Position numbers and translations under genes: made by a program | Source of the DNA: Micromonospora noduli | Lineage (GTDB): Bacteria > Actinomycetota > Actinomycetes > Mycobacteriales > Micromonosporaceae | Assembly (NCBI RefSeq): GCF_003264365.1 | Contig: NZ_PYAK01000027.1 | Span: 1 to 64,000, forward strand | Length of the DNA: 64,000 bases | Direction of reading: 5' to 3' | Notes under the pieces: model-generated | What the model was told of the DNA's origin: nothing | The model's database searches: none | What the model saw: only the letters and a program-made list of their open reading frames with translations | Shown: piece by piece, positions 52,950-62,186 of the stretch | How positions within the stretch are numbered: position 1 is the stretch's first letter | Layout: every line of letters starts with the position of its first letter

Positions 52950-53211
52950 CCGCGATTCGTATGGGCGGGCGGCAGCGAGGATGGCCGCCCTCCTCAGGGG
53001 GCGTCGGACAACCTGCCTGCCGCTAGCGGGAAAGGTAGTCCTCGCCCGGCACCCCGTCAGGGCACGACCGGCGCAGAGTTTTCCGTTCGCGGATGTGGTG
53101 CGGCGGCAGCATCGGCCCCAGCAACGCAAGCGGCCCATGCTGCTACTGCTGGGCCCGACTCGAGTCGGGATGCCAGGCCCCGCTCAGCGTGGCTGGCCTG
53201 CGTGTAAGTGG

Positions 53212-53368
53212 GCCGCCAGGGACTTGAACCCTGAACCCCACTCGCGTGCCATCGATCATGTCCAATCGGGCAGACCGACCCGTCGACCTGGGCGAACCCT
53301 TCCGTTGCCTCACAGCCGCTGTCAGCGCTTGTCGGCCTCAGTTGTGCCCGGTGTGTGCCCGATGATCT
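53212..53368. repeat. tRNA-3'-end scar block, copy 2
   Basis: On the minus strand 53242-53209 reads as a good T-arm (CAGGG TTCAAGT CCCTG) and acceptor 3' strand (GCGGCCCA), but no 5' half of a tRNA is present, so it is a fragment and the anticodon is unknown. 53212-53234 matches 23786-23808 and 53328-53368 matches 23900-23940. The surrounding 600 bases (52950-53548) carry no supported gene. Confidence 0.6.
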
Positions 53369-53548
53369 TGTCGGTTCTAAATCCGCGTCTGCCGCCGGTC
53401 GCTGCTATCGCTCTTTCTGCCTTCTCGCTGAGCCCGTCGGCCGGCGGGTTCGCCCACGCGGGGGCAGCAGGTGGTGGATAGCCCCTGTCATAGTCGTGTG
53501 CGCTGGTGCTCGTCCTGTCCAGCTCACCGGCCTTGCATAGGAGATGTC

Positions 53549-54022
53549 GTGCTGGAATGGATGCAGGCGATAGGGGGATTGGCCGCAAGCTTCGCCGCCG
53601 TTGCCGTGGCGGTATTTGCCATCCGCCGACAAGAAGCCTCAAGCGTGCGCGCCTTGGACGCGCAGGCCGAGGCGACCCGCGTGGCCCGAGTGCACCAACG
53701 TGAAGTGGCTTCAGCGGACCGGCTCTGGGCCAGACGTGCAGACCTCTACGGGCGCGTCTCGTTGGCCATGCGCGAGCATCTTGACCGACCAAAGGACGAG
53801 AGCGGGAATGAACTTCCTCTCTCTGAGGTGCCGCTCATGGCAAACCTCTCCAGCGAAGCCGAGATCCTCGCGTCGTCTCGAACAAGGGACCTCATCGCAG
53901 AGTTCGTGTACGGAGATCCTGACAGGGACGAGAAGATCAATATCTGGTCCGAGTTCCAGTGGTCAGCTCGTCGCGAGCTTGCAGGAGGACGTGCCGACCC
54001 AGTGACCTCTGACCACCCTTGA
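53549..54022 (+). CDS. Hypothetical single-span protein
   Basis: 157 residues from GTG 53549, chosen for AGGAG five bases upstream. An N-terminal span (MQAIGGLAASFAAVAVAVFA), then a basic coiled-coil-like part (RRQEASSVRALDAQAEATRV) and an acidic helical C-terminus. A small membrane-anchored protein of unknown role; such genes are frequent beside integrated elements. Slightly lower GC than the core chromosome. Confidence 0.6.
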   Translation: MLEWMQAIGGLAASFAAVAVAVFAIRRQEASSVRALDAQAEATRVARVHQREVASADRLWARRADLYGRVSLAMREHLDRPKDESGNELPLSEVPLMANLSSEAEILASSRTRDLIAEFVYGDPDRDEKINIWSEFQWSARRELAGGRADPVTSDHP

Positions 54023-54202
54023 CGGCGGGCAGACGCAGAACGAACCCCGCCGGGGGAGTCTGGTCGCCCTTGTCAGGCACTGTCAACGAATTGCGTGGGA
54101 TGGGCTCACCCACGGACGGTGTGTCGCTCGTTCCGCCTGTCACCGCGACACTCCAAGCGTGACCCAAGTCCGGACTCATCGTCTTTGCCAGGGCCTTCGC
54201 GC

Positions 54203-54245
54203 TGGAGTGGATGACGAGAACCGAACCCGCACTGTCAGCTTGGGA
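54203..54245 (-). other. tRNA-Gly(CCC) 3'-half scar
   Basis: Minus strand reads from the anticodon (CCCAAGCTGA) through a variable loop, T-arm (GCGGG TTCGGTT CTCGT) and acceptor 3' strand CATCCACTCCA, like the 3' half of tRNA-Gly(CCC). The 5' half is absent, and acceptor and T-stem each differ from the normal sequence, so it is a remnant. The 520-base gap 54023-54542 holds no supported gene. Confidence 0.6.
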
Positions 54246-54542
54246 GTCGGATTGATCTGCACGCTAGGTAGCCGCCTCACCCCGGACATCTGCTACACAC
54301 CTTTGATAGCGGACCCGCCGGCACGCCGTTGCGTGCCCGTATTGACCGCTGTATCAGTATCGGGCACGACGCTCGCTGGGCACTCGGCGGACACCGGACG
54401 TCGAACGCCTCCCGGTGCCCCTGGCCTACGCGAGCACGGTACGCAGGTGCTCCCGGACCTGGTCATGGGCACCAGTGAGCTCGCCTCTCCTCGACCGCCC
54501 GAGGCTGCCTTGGATGCCGCCGATTGGCTCCTTCCAGCCCGC

Positions 54543-55412
54543 CTACAGCTGTGGACATGGCGGATTGGCTGGGTTGGCACGCGAGCCGGAGATTAAGTCG
54601 AAAACTAACGGCCCGTCGAGGACGTCCCAGGACTTTTCAATGCAGGGAATTCTTTCACGGATGCGGTCCCTCTTGACAATTCTAATCTCATTGTTATTGC
54701 GGATCAGCAAGGTTGTGAAGTCCTCGGACTCACTTAACACATTTGCGACGGTCCTGCCGGCCTCGCCATCTATCTGAATTATCTCGTTTGGCAGCCACAT
54801 CGCCTTTGGCAAAATCGCTAACGAAACTATGATCGTGATGCCTGCGAGAATTAGGAATGCGCCAATCCTTCGCACGATGCCAAATATCCGTCCTGGACGG
54901 TTGATACGCCTTTTATCAGCAAGGGAGACGAGAAGCCCAGCAGCAGGAATCATGGCCACCGTCAAAGCCGCAATCCAAAGTGGGGATATAAGTAGCATTG
55001 CGATAGCTAGTACCAACGATGCGATTCGCACGTTGGATGAGCTGAAGTTCAAGGATAGCGATTTGATAGGAGCGAATTGTCCGCCACGTAGCGCAATGAG
55101 CAGGAGTACCAGAGTGAGATAGAAGGGCAGAAAAGGAACCATCGAGGACAAGAGGATGATGCGCGCGTCCATCGTGCGTATGAGCATCGAAAAGACCGCT
55201 GAATCTCCCGATGAGACGAACATGATACGAATCGATGCCAATGCAAGGGCAATGACTGGTGCAATGACAATTAGCTCAGCCCATCCGACTTTGCCGCCGC
55301 CTACTTCGGGCTCATTTTTTGGTGGCTGTTGCCCATGCCGTACCCGCAGACCTATTGCTCGCATCCTCTTGAAAGTCCGAACATCAGGGCCTGCCATCGA
55401 ACTTTTCGTCAT
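54543..55412 (-). CDS. Hypothetical multi-span membrane protein
   Basis: 289 residues, with hydrophobic spans at about 47-67, 85-110, 127-165 and 185-205 and a C-terminal soluble part (about 207-289) containing DFTTLLIRNNNEIRIVKRDR. DNA is A/T-richer than the neighbours, so acquisition by transfer is likely. No family recognised. It is isolated between a tRNA-Gly scar and a truncated gene. Confidence 0.65.
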   Translation of the reverse strand: MTKSSMAGPDVRTFKRMRAIGLRVRHGQQPPKNEPEVGGGKVGWAELIVIAPVIALALASIRIMFVSSGDSAVFSMLIRTMDARIILLSSMVPFLPFYLTLVLLLIALRGGQFAPIKSLSLNFSSSNVRIASLVLAIAMLLISPLWIAALTVAMIPAAGLLVSLADKRRINRPGRIFGIVRRIGAFLILAGITIIVSLAILPKAMWLPNEIIQIDGEAGRTVANVLSESEDFTTLLIRNNNEIRIVKRDRIRERIPCIEKSWDVLDGPLVFDLISGSRANPANPPCPQL

Positions 55413-55459
55413 AACACCTCATCTCCTGGTTGTCGTGCCTTCTAGCAGGAAAGAGAGGT

Positions 55460-55699
55460 TTAAGGTCCTCGCTCATGTCCGACCCGCCTACCGCGATCTC
55501 TCGGGCTTCCGGTGCGACAGCAAAGCCCGCCCGGTCCTAGTACCGATGAGGGCGCGAATCCCGCTACCGGCTGTCCGTGGAAGCCGTTCGCCGGGTACGC
55601 CGTCGCAACGACGTCCAGTCCGTTGACGAGGATTCGCATGCGGTGCGACGTGAACTCGGCGGGGAACAGCAGCGGCTCCAGCCTCAGGACGTCGACCAC
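55460..55699 (-). pseudogene. Truncated hypothetical gene at the island edge
   Basis: GTG 55699 begins MVDVLRLEPLLFPAEF and reads RMRILVNGLDVVATAYPANG, a normal-looking globular start, then becomes Arg/Gly-rich and stops at 55460. Probably the 5' end of a chromosomal gene cut by island rearrangement. Confidence 0.45.
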
Positions 55700-55779
55700 C
55701 GGGGCAGTCTAGTCAGCGCAGACCTCGGCCAGCCGCCGCTTATTGCGGCACCGCGACCGGGTCACTCAAGACCAGGCGG

Positions 55780-56703
55780 TCAGCAGCGGGGGCGGTCGAG
55801 TGGAGCGGCGGCACCCGCGAGCGCTTCGACTGTCGGTGCGGCCGACTCCGTCGAGGTCGGTGCGGGCGCGATGGTGGGGCTCAGCGGGGTCGAGGGTGAG
55901 CCGCTGGGCGTGGGGGAGGCGCTGGCGAGGGTGGCCGTGCTGCGTTGCACCTGCTTCGTGACCATGCGGATGCCGGTGGCGGTCGCCTGGTGTCCGTACA
56001 CGTCGGTGACCCTGATGCTGTACGGCCCGGGGCCGATCCCGCCCTCGATGGTCCAGTGGTTGTCGCTCTGTCGGGCCGCCTTGCGGAAGCCGCCGCCCGG
56101 TCCCTTCGCCTCGACCGAGCGGAGTGGGTTGCCGTGGTTGCCGACCTGCACCGCGAACCAGTACTTCGAGGCGCCGCCCTTCATCCGGAAGGTGAGCCCT
56201 CCGTCGAGCGGCGGGTTCACCACGGCCCGGTACGTCACGGGCGCGATGCCCTGCGACCGGTCGGCGATCCTGGTGAACGCCTCGGTGGACAGGTCGATCT
56301 TGCTGGGCCCGCAGCCGCCGCACTGGTCCATCACCATGACCCGGACCTTCCCCTTCGGGCCACTCACCTCCAGGTAGCTGCCGCAAGCCGCCGATCCGGA
56401 GTACTGGGATGCGCCGAGCGCCACGTAGAGCCGGTCCGCCGGAGGGCCCGGGAAGGAACAGTTGCCGCCGGAGCGGCCCGCGTCGTAGAAGCTGGCGGTT
56501 CCCTTGTGGACGGCGTTGCCCGTCGGCGGCGCGGCGCAGGCCGGGGTGGCGCCGCCGCGAACCGCGAGGGTGATGCCCAGGACGGCGGCCAGGGCGGTGA
56601 CCCCGGCGCCCGCCAACCAGTGTCTGACCCGCCGACTCGACCGGGGCGTGCCGTCGTCGCCGGCCGGGATGTCGTTGTCGGGGGCCGTGCCTGGTGCCGT
56701 CAC
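55780..56703 (-). CDS. Expansin EXLX1-like cellulose-binding protein
   Basis: 307 residues from GTG 56703. Cytoplasmic leader (1-27) and one anchor/signal span (28-48). The double-psi barrel starts near GTASFYDAGRSGGNCSF (about 65-160) with paired Cys and the key acidic region VMDQCGGCGPSKIDLS. A CBM63-like second domain (about 160-250: YWFAVQVGNHGNPLRSVEAK) and a Ser/Pro-rich tail follow. Expansins loosen plant cell-wall polysaccharides without hydrolysis, which fits a soil or plant-associated host. Confidence 0.88.
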   Translation of the reverse strand: MTAPGTAPDNDIPAGDDGTPRSSRRVRHWLAGAGVTALAAVLGITLAVRGGATPACAAPPTGNAVHKGTASFYDAGRSGGNCSFPGPPADRLYVALGASQYSGSAACGSYLEVSGPKGKVRVMVMDQCGGCGPSKIDLSTEAFTRIADRSQGIAPVTYRAVVNPPLDGGLTFRMKGGASKYWFAVQVGNHGNPLRSVEAKGPGGGFRKAARQSDNHWTIEGGIGPGPYSIRVTDVYGHQATATGIRMVTKQVQRSTATLASASPTPSGSPSTPLSPTIAPAPTSTESAAPTVEALAGAAAPLDRPRC

Positions 56704-56758
56704 GGCGCCTGATGTTGCCGCACCGCGCTGTGGCAGCGCAAAGCCGTCCCACCGATCG

Positions 56759-57361
56759 TCACTCGCCGGATCGGCGGGGGCGCATTCCGTTGAGGGCGGT
56801 GGCGACGACGAGGTCGGCGTACTCGGCGGTGAGCGGCCCGCTGCGTTGCAGCCAGCGGTTGAGCACCGGCCCCCAGATCATGTCCACCGCCACGTTGAGG
56901 TCGATGTCGTCGGCGATCTGACCGGCTTGCTGGGCGCTGCGCAGGCGCTGCCGTTTGGCCTTTTTCAACGGCCCGTCCAACCGTTCGGCGTACGCCGCGG
57001 CCAGCTCGGGGTCGAGCGCGATCTCTGTGGCCAGCGCGCGCATTGGTTGCTCGTACCGGGGGTCGTTCATCTCCTCGACCGTCGCGCGCAGCACCACTGT
57101 CAGGTCCGCCGCGAGGTCTCCGGTATCCGGCAGCGTCGGCGGCCCACCCTCGGTGGCCTCGCTGAGCATGAGGAAGGCGTCGAAGATGACAGCGCCCTTC
57201 GACGGCCACCAGCGGTAGATGGTCTGTTTGCCGACGCCGGCCCGCGCGGCGATGCCCTCGATGCTGAGCTTCGCGTACCCCGTTTCCTGAAGCAGGTCGA
57301 AGGCCGCGGTGAGGATGGCGCGCCGGGACGTCTCCCTCCGGCGGGCCGTGTTGGGCGTCAT
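56759..57361 (-). CDS. TetR-family transcriptional regulator
   Basis: 200 residues from ATG 57361. TetR HTH at about 10-58: RRAILTAAFDLLQETGYAKL, SIEGIAARAGVGKQTIYRWW. The C-terminal ligand domain is helical. Divergent from the SDR gene; two copies of a perfect operator lie between them, so it should control both. The inducer is likely the substrate or product of the dehydrogenase (inference). Confidence 0.93.
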   Translation of the reverse strand: MTPNTARRRETSRRAILTAAFDLLQETGYAKLSIEGIAARAGVGKQTIYRWWPSKGAVIFDAFLMLSEATEGGPPTLPDTGDLAADLTVVLRATVEEMNDPRYEQPMRALATEIALDPELAAAYAERLDGPLKKAKRQRLRSAQQAGQIADDIDLNVAVDMIWGPVLNRWLQRSGPLTAEYADLVVATALNGMRPRRSGE

Positions 57362-57381
57362 GGGCAGAACGATACCAGCGT

Positions 57382-57459
57382 ACGAGACGAACCGTCTCGT
57401 CTTGACGGCGGCGGCGTGGCAGGCCTAGTCTCGGTCCATCACGAGACGGACCGTCTCGT
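57382..57459. promoter_or_regulatory. Two TetR operators
   Basis: ACGAGACG-AAC-CGTCTCGT (57382-57400) and ACGAGACG-GAC-CGTCTCGT (57441-57459), identical 8-bp arms, 59 bases centre to centre. One is close to the tetR start, the other close to the SDR start. Confidence 0.88.
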
Positions 57460-57480
57460 CTTGAAATCCTTGGAGAGCAC

Positions 57481-58317
57481 ATGCGTACCTGGTTCATCAC
57501 CGGTGCCAGCCGCGGCCTGGGCCGCGCCTTCGCCGACGCCGCCCTCGACCGGGGTGACCGGGTGGTCGCCGCCGCCCGGACCATCGCCACTGCCGACTTC
57601 GACGAGAAGTACGCCGACCGGCTGCTGGCCCTGACCCTCGACGTGACCGACCGCGCGGCGGTCATCGCGGCAGTGGACACCGCCGTCGAGCACTTCGGCC
57701 GGCTCGACATCGTCGTCAACAACGCCGGAACCCTGTCCATGGGCATGATCGAAGAGTTCACCGAGGCCGAAGCGCGCGCCCAGTTCGAGGTCAACCTCTT
57801 CGGCGCGCTCTGGGTCAGTCAGGCCGTGCTGCCGCACCTGCGCGCCCAGCGGTCCGGCCACATCGTGCAGGTCTCCAGCATCGCCGCGCTCGGAGGCTTC
57901 CCGAGCACCGGCCTCTACAGCGCGAGCAAGTTCGCCCTGGAGGGCATGAGCGAGGCGCTGGCGATGGAGGCGGCGGCCTTCGGCATCAAGCTCAGCATCG
58001 TGCAGCCGGGCGGGTACTGGACCGACCTCTACACCAGCGTGCGCGCCACCACCCCGATGGACGCCTACGCGCCACTGCGCGCCGAGCTGGAGCGCCAGTG
58101 GGCCGAAGGATCGATCGACAGCGAACCCCGACTCGCCGCCGAGGCGCTGCTGCAACTGGTCGACAGCGACCAGCCGCCGCTGCGGCTCCTGCTCGGCAGC
58201 ATGGTGTACGACCTGGCGTTCGACATCGCCCGCCGCCGGATGGACACCTGGGCGAGCTGGGAGCAGGTCAGCCGTGCCGCCGAACACGCCGTCGCCGCCC
58301 CCGGAGCTGACGGATGA
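57481..58317 (+). CDS. Short-chain dehydrogenase/reductase
   Basis: 278 residues from ATG 57481. Rossmann motif TGASRGLGRAFADA (TGxxxGxG), NNAG, catalytic Ser in VQVSSIAALGG and YSASK (Tyr and Lys). Acts on small hydroxyl or carbonyl compounds with NAD(P). The preceding operator indicates repression by the TetR protein. Substrate unknown. Confidence 0.93.
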   Translation: MRTWFITGASRGLGRAFADAALDRGDRVVAAARTIATADFDEKYADRLLALTLDVTDRAAVIAAVDTAVEHFGRLDIVVNNAGTLSMGMIEEFTEAEARAQFEVNLFGALWVSQAVLPHLRAQRSGHIVQVSSIAALGGFPSTGLYSASKFALEGMSEALAMEAAAFGIKLSIVQPGGYWTDLYTSVRATTPMDAYAPLRAELERQWAEGSIDSEPRLAAEALLQLVDSDQPPLRLLLGSMVYDLAFDIARRRMDTWASWEQVSRAAEHAVAAPGADG

Positions 58318-58472
58318 GAGGGCTGCTCGTATCGCCACGAGCAACCGGTGCGGCGTTCTAGGCTCCGAGATATGGCGGCGGCGTGCTCATCGTTGGCACA
58401 TAAGTCCGGGCAGAGCCTTTCACCCATGATTTCTCCTCGCGAGGCGCAAACCTAGACGGAGAGGAAACACGC

Positions 58473-59699
58473 ATGGCTGTCAAAACCAAGACTCGTCCCG
58501 GCACCACGGAGATTCGGCCGTTCTCGGTCGACATTCCTCAGGCCGACCTCGATGACCTGAAGAGGCGCATCAAGGCCACCCGCTGGCCGGACAAGGAAAC
58601 TGTGGACGACCAGTCGCAGGGCGTGCCACTCGCGACCATTCAGGCCGTCGCCCGCTATTGGGAGAAAGAGTACGACTGGCGCAAGGTCGAGGCGCGGCTG
58701 AACGCCGTACCGCAGTTCATGACCACCATTGACGGGGTGGACATCCACTTCATCCACGTGCGCTCGAAGCACGAGGACGCGCTGCCGCTCATCGTCACCC
58801 ACGGGTGGCCGGGCTCGGTGATCGAGCAGATGAAGATCATCGAGCCGCTCACCGACCCGACGGCGCACGGCGGGAGCGAGTCGGACGCCTTCCACCTGGT
58901 CATCCCCTCGCTGCCCGGCCACGGCTTCTCCGGCAAGCCGACCGAGTCGGGGTGGAACCCGCAGAAGATCGCGACCGCCTGGACGGAGTTGATGAAGCGG
59001 CTCGGCTACAACCGGTTCGTCGCGCAGGGCGGCGACTGGGGTGCGGTCATCGTCGACCAGATGGGCATCCAGGCACCTCCGGAACTGCTCGGCATTCACA
59101 CCAACATGCCCGGTGCGATCCCACCGGAGATCGACCTGCTGTTCCAGGGCGACACCACCGGCGCGAACAACGCCATGGGCTCGCTGCCATCCGGCCTCTC
59201 CGACGACGAAATGCGTGCCGCCGAGGAAGCCAACTACGTCTGGAAGCACGTCGCCTACGCCCTCATGATGGCGACACGTCCGCAGACGCTGACCGGGCTG
59301 GCGGATTCTCCGGTTGGCCTGGCGTCCTTCCTGCTCGACCACGACGCGAAGAGTCTGGCCCTGATCGCGCAGGTCTTCGATGGGGCCCAAGCGGGCCTCA
59401 CCCGCGACGACATCCTGGACAACATCTCGCTCTACTGGTTGACGAACACCGCAATCTCCGCGTCCCGTCTGTACGCGGAGAACAAGCTGTCGTTCTTCGC
59501 CGCCAAGGGCGTGAACGTCCCGGTCGCCGTGAGCGTCTTCCCCGACGAGCTGTACGAGGCGCCGCAGAGCTGGGCCGAGCAGGCGTACTCCAACCTCATC
59601 TACTACAACAAGCTCGACGTGGGCGGGCACTTCGCGGCCTGGGAGCAGCCGAAGATCTTCTCCGAAGAGCTTCGCACCGCCTTCCGGTCACTGCGCTAG
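58473..59699 (+). CDS. Epoxide hydrolase family alpha/beta hydrolase
   Basis: 408 residues from ATG 58473 (GGAGAGG upstream). N-terminal epoxide-hydrolase domain (IRPFSVDIPQADLDDLKRRI) followed by the alpha/beta hydrolase core: oxyanion HGWPGS, nucleophile Asp in QGGDWGAVI and a late His in GGHFAAWEQP. Opens epoxides to diols, commonly in detoxification or secondary metabolism. Followed directly by the thioredoxin-like gene. Confidence 0.92.
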   Translation: MAVKTKTRPGTTEIRPFSVDIPQADLDDLKRRIKATRWPDKETVDDQSQGVPLATIQAVARYWEKEYDWRKVEARLNAVPQFMTTIDGVDIHFIHVRSKHEDALPLIVTHGWPGSVIEQMKIIEPLTDPTAHGGSESDAFHLVIPSLPGHGFSGKPTESGWNPQKIATAWTELMKRLGYNRFVAQGGDWGAVIVDQMGIQAPPELLGIHTNMPGAIPPEIDLLFQGDTTGANNAMGSLPSGLSDDEMRAAEEANYVWKHVAYALMMATRPQTLTGLADSPVGLASFLLDHDAKSLALIAQVFDGAQAGLTRDDILDNISLYWLTNTAISASRLYAENKLSFFAAKGVNVPVAVSVFPDELYEAPQSWAEQAYSNLIYYNKLDVGGHFAAWEQPKIFSEELRTAFRSLR

Positions 59700-60641
59700 A
59701 TGGCCGTGCACGTGCCCCCGCTCAACGGGGCGGCCGAGTGGCTCAACTCCGAGCCACTCGGCCCCGCCGAACCGGGTGGGCGCGTCGTCCTGGTCAACTT
59801 CTGGACGCTGACCTGTATCAACTGGTTGCGCCAGGAGCCGTACGTGCGTGCCTGGTCGCAGGCCTACCGCGATGACGGGCTGGTCGTCATCGGGGTGCAC
59901 ACGCCGGAGTTCGGATTCGAGCACGACGTCGACTGGGTGCGGCGGGCGGTCGCGGCCCGCTCGATCGACTACCCGGTGGCGGTCGACAACGACTACGCGA
60001 TCTGGAGTGCGTTCGACAACCACTACTGGCCGGCGCTCTACTTCGTCGACACCGACGGCGTCATCCGGGACGAGCACTTCGGCGAGGGACGCTACGAGCA
60101 GTCCGAGCGGGTGCTCCAGCAACTGCTCGGCATCGAGCGGGAACCCGTACCCGTCCGCGGGCTCGGCCCGGAGGCGGAGGCCGACTGGACCAACCTGCGC
60201 ACGCCCGAGACGTACCTCGGTTTCAGTCGCGGCGAACACTTCGCGTCGACGAACGGCCCGGCGCTCGACGAACGCCGCGCCTACCAGGTGCCGGAGAGCC
60301 TCGGCCTGAACCAGTGGGCGCTGGCGGGGGAGTGGACGATCGGGTCGGAGAACGTCGTGCTGGACGCGGCCGGCGGCGGCATCGCCTTCCGGTTCCACGC
60401 CCGCGACGCGCATCTCGTGCTGGCCCCCGGGGCGGGAGCGTCGATCCCGTTCCGCGTGCTGCTCGACGGTGACGCTCCCGGCCCGTCACACGGCGTCGAC
60501 GTCGACGAGCACGGCAACGGCGTACTCCAGGACGGCCGGCTCTACCAGCTCGTCCGCCAGGACGGCGCGGTCCGGGAGCGGACCCTGGAGATCACGTTCG
60601 GCGAGCCCGGCGCCGAGGCGTACGCCTTCACCTTCGGCTGA
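59700..60641 (+). CDS. DipZ-like thioredoxin-fold protein
   Basis: 313 residues from ATG 59700, directly after the epoxide hydrolase stop. Redoxin domain (1-145) with FWTLTCINWLRQEPYVRAW: only the first Cys of a CxxC is present, as in related actinobacterial proteins. The C-terminal DipZ-type beta domain (about 185-313) ends in AYAFTFG. No membrane spans, so cytosolic. The role in redox or thiol handling is inferred. The 3' end overlaps the convergent transglutaminase-like gene. Confidence 0.85.
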   Translation: MAVHVPPLNGAAEWLNSEPLGPAEPGGRVVLVNFWTLTCINWLRQEPYVRAWSQAYRDDGLVVIGVHTPEFGFEHDVDWVRRAVAARSIDYPVAVDNDYAIWSAFDNHYWPALYFVDTDGVIRDEHFGEGRYEQSERVLQQLLGIEREPVPVRGLGPEAEADWTNLRTPETYLGFSRGEHFASTNGPALDERRAYQVPESLGLNQWALAGEWTIGSENVVLDAAGGGIAFRFHARDAHLVLAPGAGASIPFRVLLDGDAPGPSHGVDVDEHGNGVLQDGRLYQLVRQDGAVRERTLEITFGEPGAEAYAFTFG

Positions 60642-61512
60642 CGCGCAAATCGACAGTGTTCACAGTGCCGGAGACCGGTGAGAAGCTGCGTACCTGAGCG
60701 CCGGGACGCAGACGGCTGTCGGTCGCGTACCGGTCGGCGAGCGCCTTCTCCGCGGCCTCGTCGCCGTCGTCGGCTTCGAGCAGCAGGGCGGCGATCTCGT
60801 CGGCGAGCGTGAGGTCGGCGTTGGCGAGGTGGTCGGTCATCGCGCCGAAGCTGTCCCACAGCAGCAGCTCGTCCTTCTGCCGATGGGCCAGTTCGTGCAG
60901 GACGTAGTTGTAGATGAACCAGGCGCCGTGGACCGGCATGTCGGGGGCCACGCCGTAGACGTCGGGATCGATCGTCCCGGCCCGGTACGCCGACCACACC
61001 CGCGCTGCCGAGTCGAAGAGCCCTGCCGTCGGGTCGATGTCGTAGCCGTCGAACCGCCAGTCGCCGGCCGGGTCGAGCTCCGGGTCGGCCCAGACCCAGC
61101 GTTCGCCGTTCCAGTACTCCACCAGCACGTGATCGTGGTGCCAGCCGGGGGTGAAGTAGGAGGCGAAGCCGACCCGGCTGCGGCTGGGAATGTCGTGCTG
61201 ACGAAGGATCGCGATGGAAAGCAGTGTGTGGTCCCGGCAGCAGCCGGCCACCCGGTCCACCGCCGGGCGCTCAGCGGTGAGTGGCACTGGAAAGCGGGAC
61301 TGGTCGGTGTCGAGGATGCGGTCCACCCAGCGGCGGTTCACCTCGTCGAGCCGGTCGACGGGCAGGTCAACTCCGCCGGCCCGGTAGTGGACGATCACGT
61401 TGCGGACGGTCGCCGCCACGCTGGGGATGTCGGACGCCACGGCGTCGAGGAGCCCTCCGTGTCGACCGGGGTCGCTGTAGGGGGACTGTGTCCGGTAGTC
61501 ATCGAGGTCCAT
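60628..61512 (-). CDS. Transglutaminase-like domain protein
   Basis: 294 residues from ATG 61512. Cys in GCCRDHTLLSIAILR (near residue 91), His in WHHDHVLVEYW and Asp in WVWADPELDP form a transglutaminase/cysteine-protease triad, with the CCRDH context common in this family. C-terminal half is helical. Probably cytosolic. Target unknown. Confidence 0.87.
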   Translation of the reverse strand: MDLDDYRTQSPYSDPGRHGGLLDAVASDIPSVAATVRNVIVHYRAGGVDLPVDRLDEVNRRWVDRILDTDQSRFPVPLTAERPAVDRVAGCCRDHTLLSIAILRQHDIPSRSRVGFASYFTPGWHHDHVLVEYWNGERWVWADPELDPAGDWRFDGYDIDPTAGLFDSAARVWSAYRAGTIDPDVYGVAPDMPVHGAWFIYNYVLHELAHRQKDELLLWDSFGAMTDHLANADLTLADEIAALLLEADDGDEAAEKALADRYATDSRLRPGAQVRSFSPVSGTVNTVDLRVSRR

Positions 61513-61577
61513 GGGGTCAGTCTCGGGGCCGCCACCGTGTCAGGGTCAAGGCGCTTTTCCGGATAGTGTCGACTGCT

Positions 61578-62153
61578 GTGACAACGCCCGAGATCACCAT
61601 CGCCACCCCAGCGGACCGCGACGCGGTGGTTCGTTCGCTGGTCGCCGCGTTCGTCAAGGATCCGATCCTGCGGTGCCTCTTCCCCGACGAGGAGACCTAT
61701 CCGCGATACGCCGCCGCCTTCTTCGGGCACCTCTTCGACAAGCGTGTGCACCAGTCGTCGATCTGGACGCTCGGTGGGGGCGCGTCGGTCGCCATCTGGG
61801 AGCCACCGGCGGGGTCGCTGACCGGGTCACCGCAGGGCGGGCTCGCCGCTCACTACCCCGCCGACGTGCTGGCCCGCGTCCAGAGCTACGACGACGCCGT
61901 GCACGCCGCGCTGCCGACGTTCCCGTTCTGGTACCTCGGCGTCCTGGGCACCCACCCCGACAGCGCCGGACGCGGTTGGGGCCGTGCCGTCATGCGGGCC
62001 GGCCTGGCCCGTGCCGCCGCCGACGGCCTGCCGGCGATCCTGGAGACCAGCAACCCGGCCAACGTCGAGCTGTACCGCCGGGCCGGCTGGGAGGTGGCGG
62101 GCTTCCTGTCGGAGCCCGTGCCCACCTGGATCATGCAGCAGCCGCCGCGCTGA
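61578..62153 (+). CDS. GNAT N-acetyltransferase
   Basis: 191 residues from GTG 61578. GNAT motif A: YLGVLGTHPDSAGRGWGRAV with the acetyl-CoA-binding R-G-x-G turn, then motif B in LETSNPANVELYRRAGWEV. Acts on an unknown amine. Divergent from the transglutaminase-like gene. Confidence 0.9.
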   Translation: MTTPEITIATPADRDAVVRSLVAAFVKDPILRCLFPDEETYPRYAAAFFGHLFDKRVHQSSIWTLGGGASVAIWEPPAGSLTGSPQGGLAAHYPADVLARVQSYDDAVHAALPTFPFWYLGVLGTHPDSAGRGWGRAVMRAGLARAAADGLPAILETSNPANVELYRRAGWEVAGFLSEPVPTWIMQQPPR

Positions 62154-62186
62154 GAACGCTGATTGCGCGCCTCCTACGATCGGCGC

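Noticed and set aside
53205..53290. Complete tRNA gene on the minus strand
   Set aside because: Only a T-arm and acceptor 3' strand are present; no matching 5' acceptor, D-arm or anticodon arm could be found.
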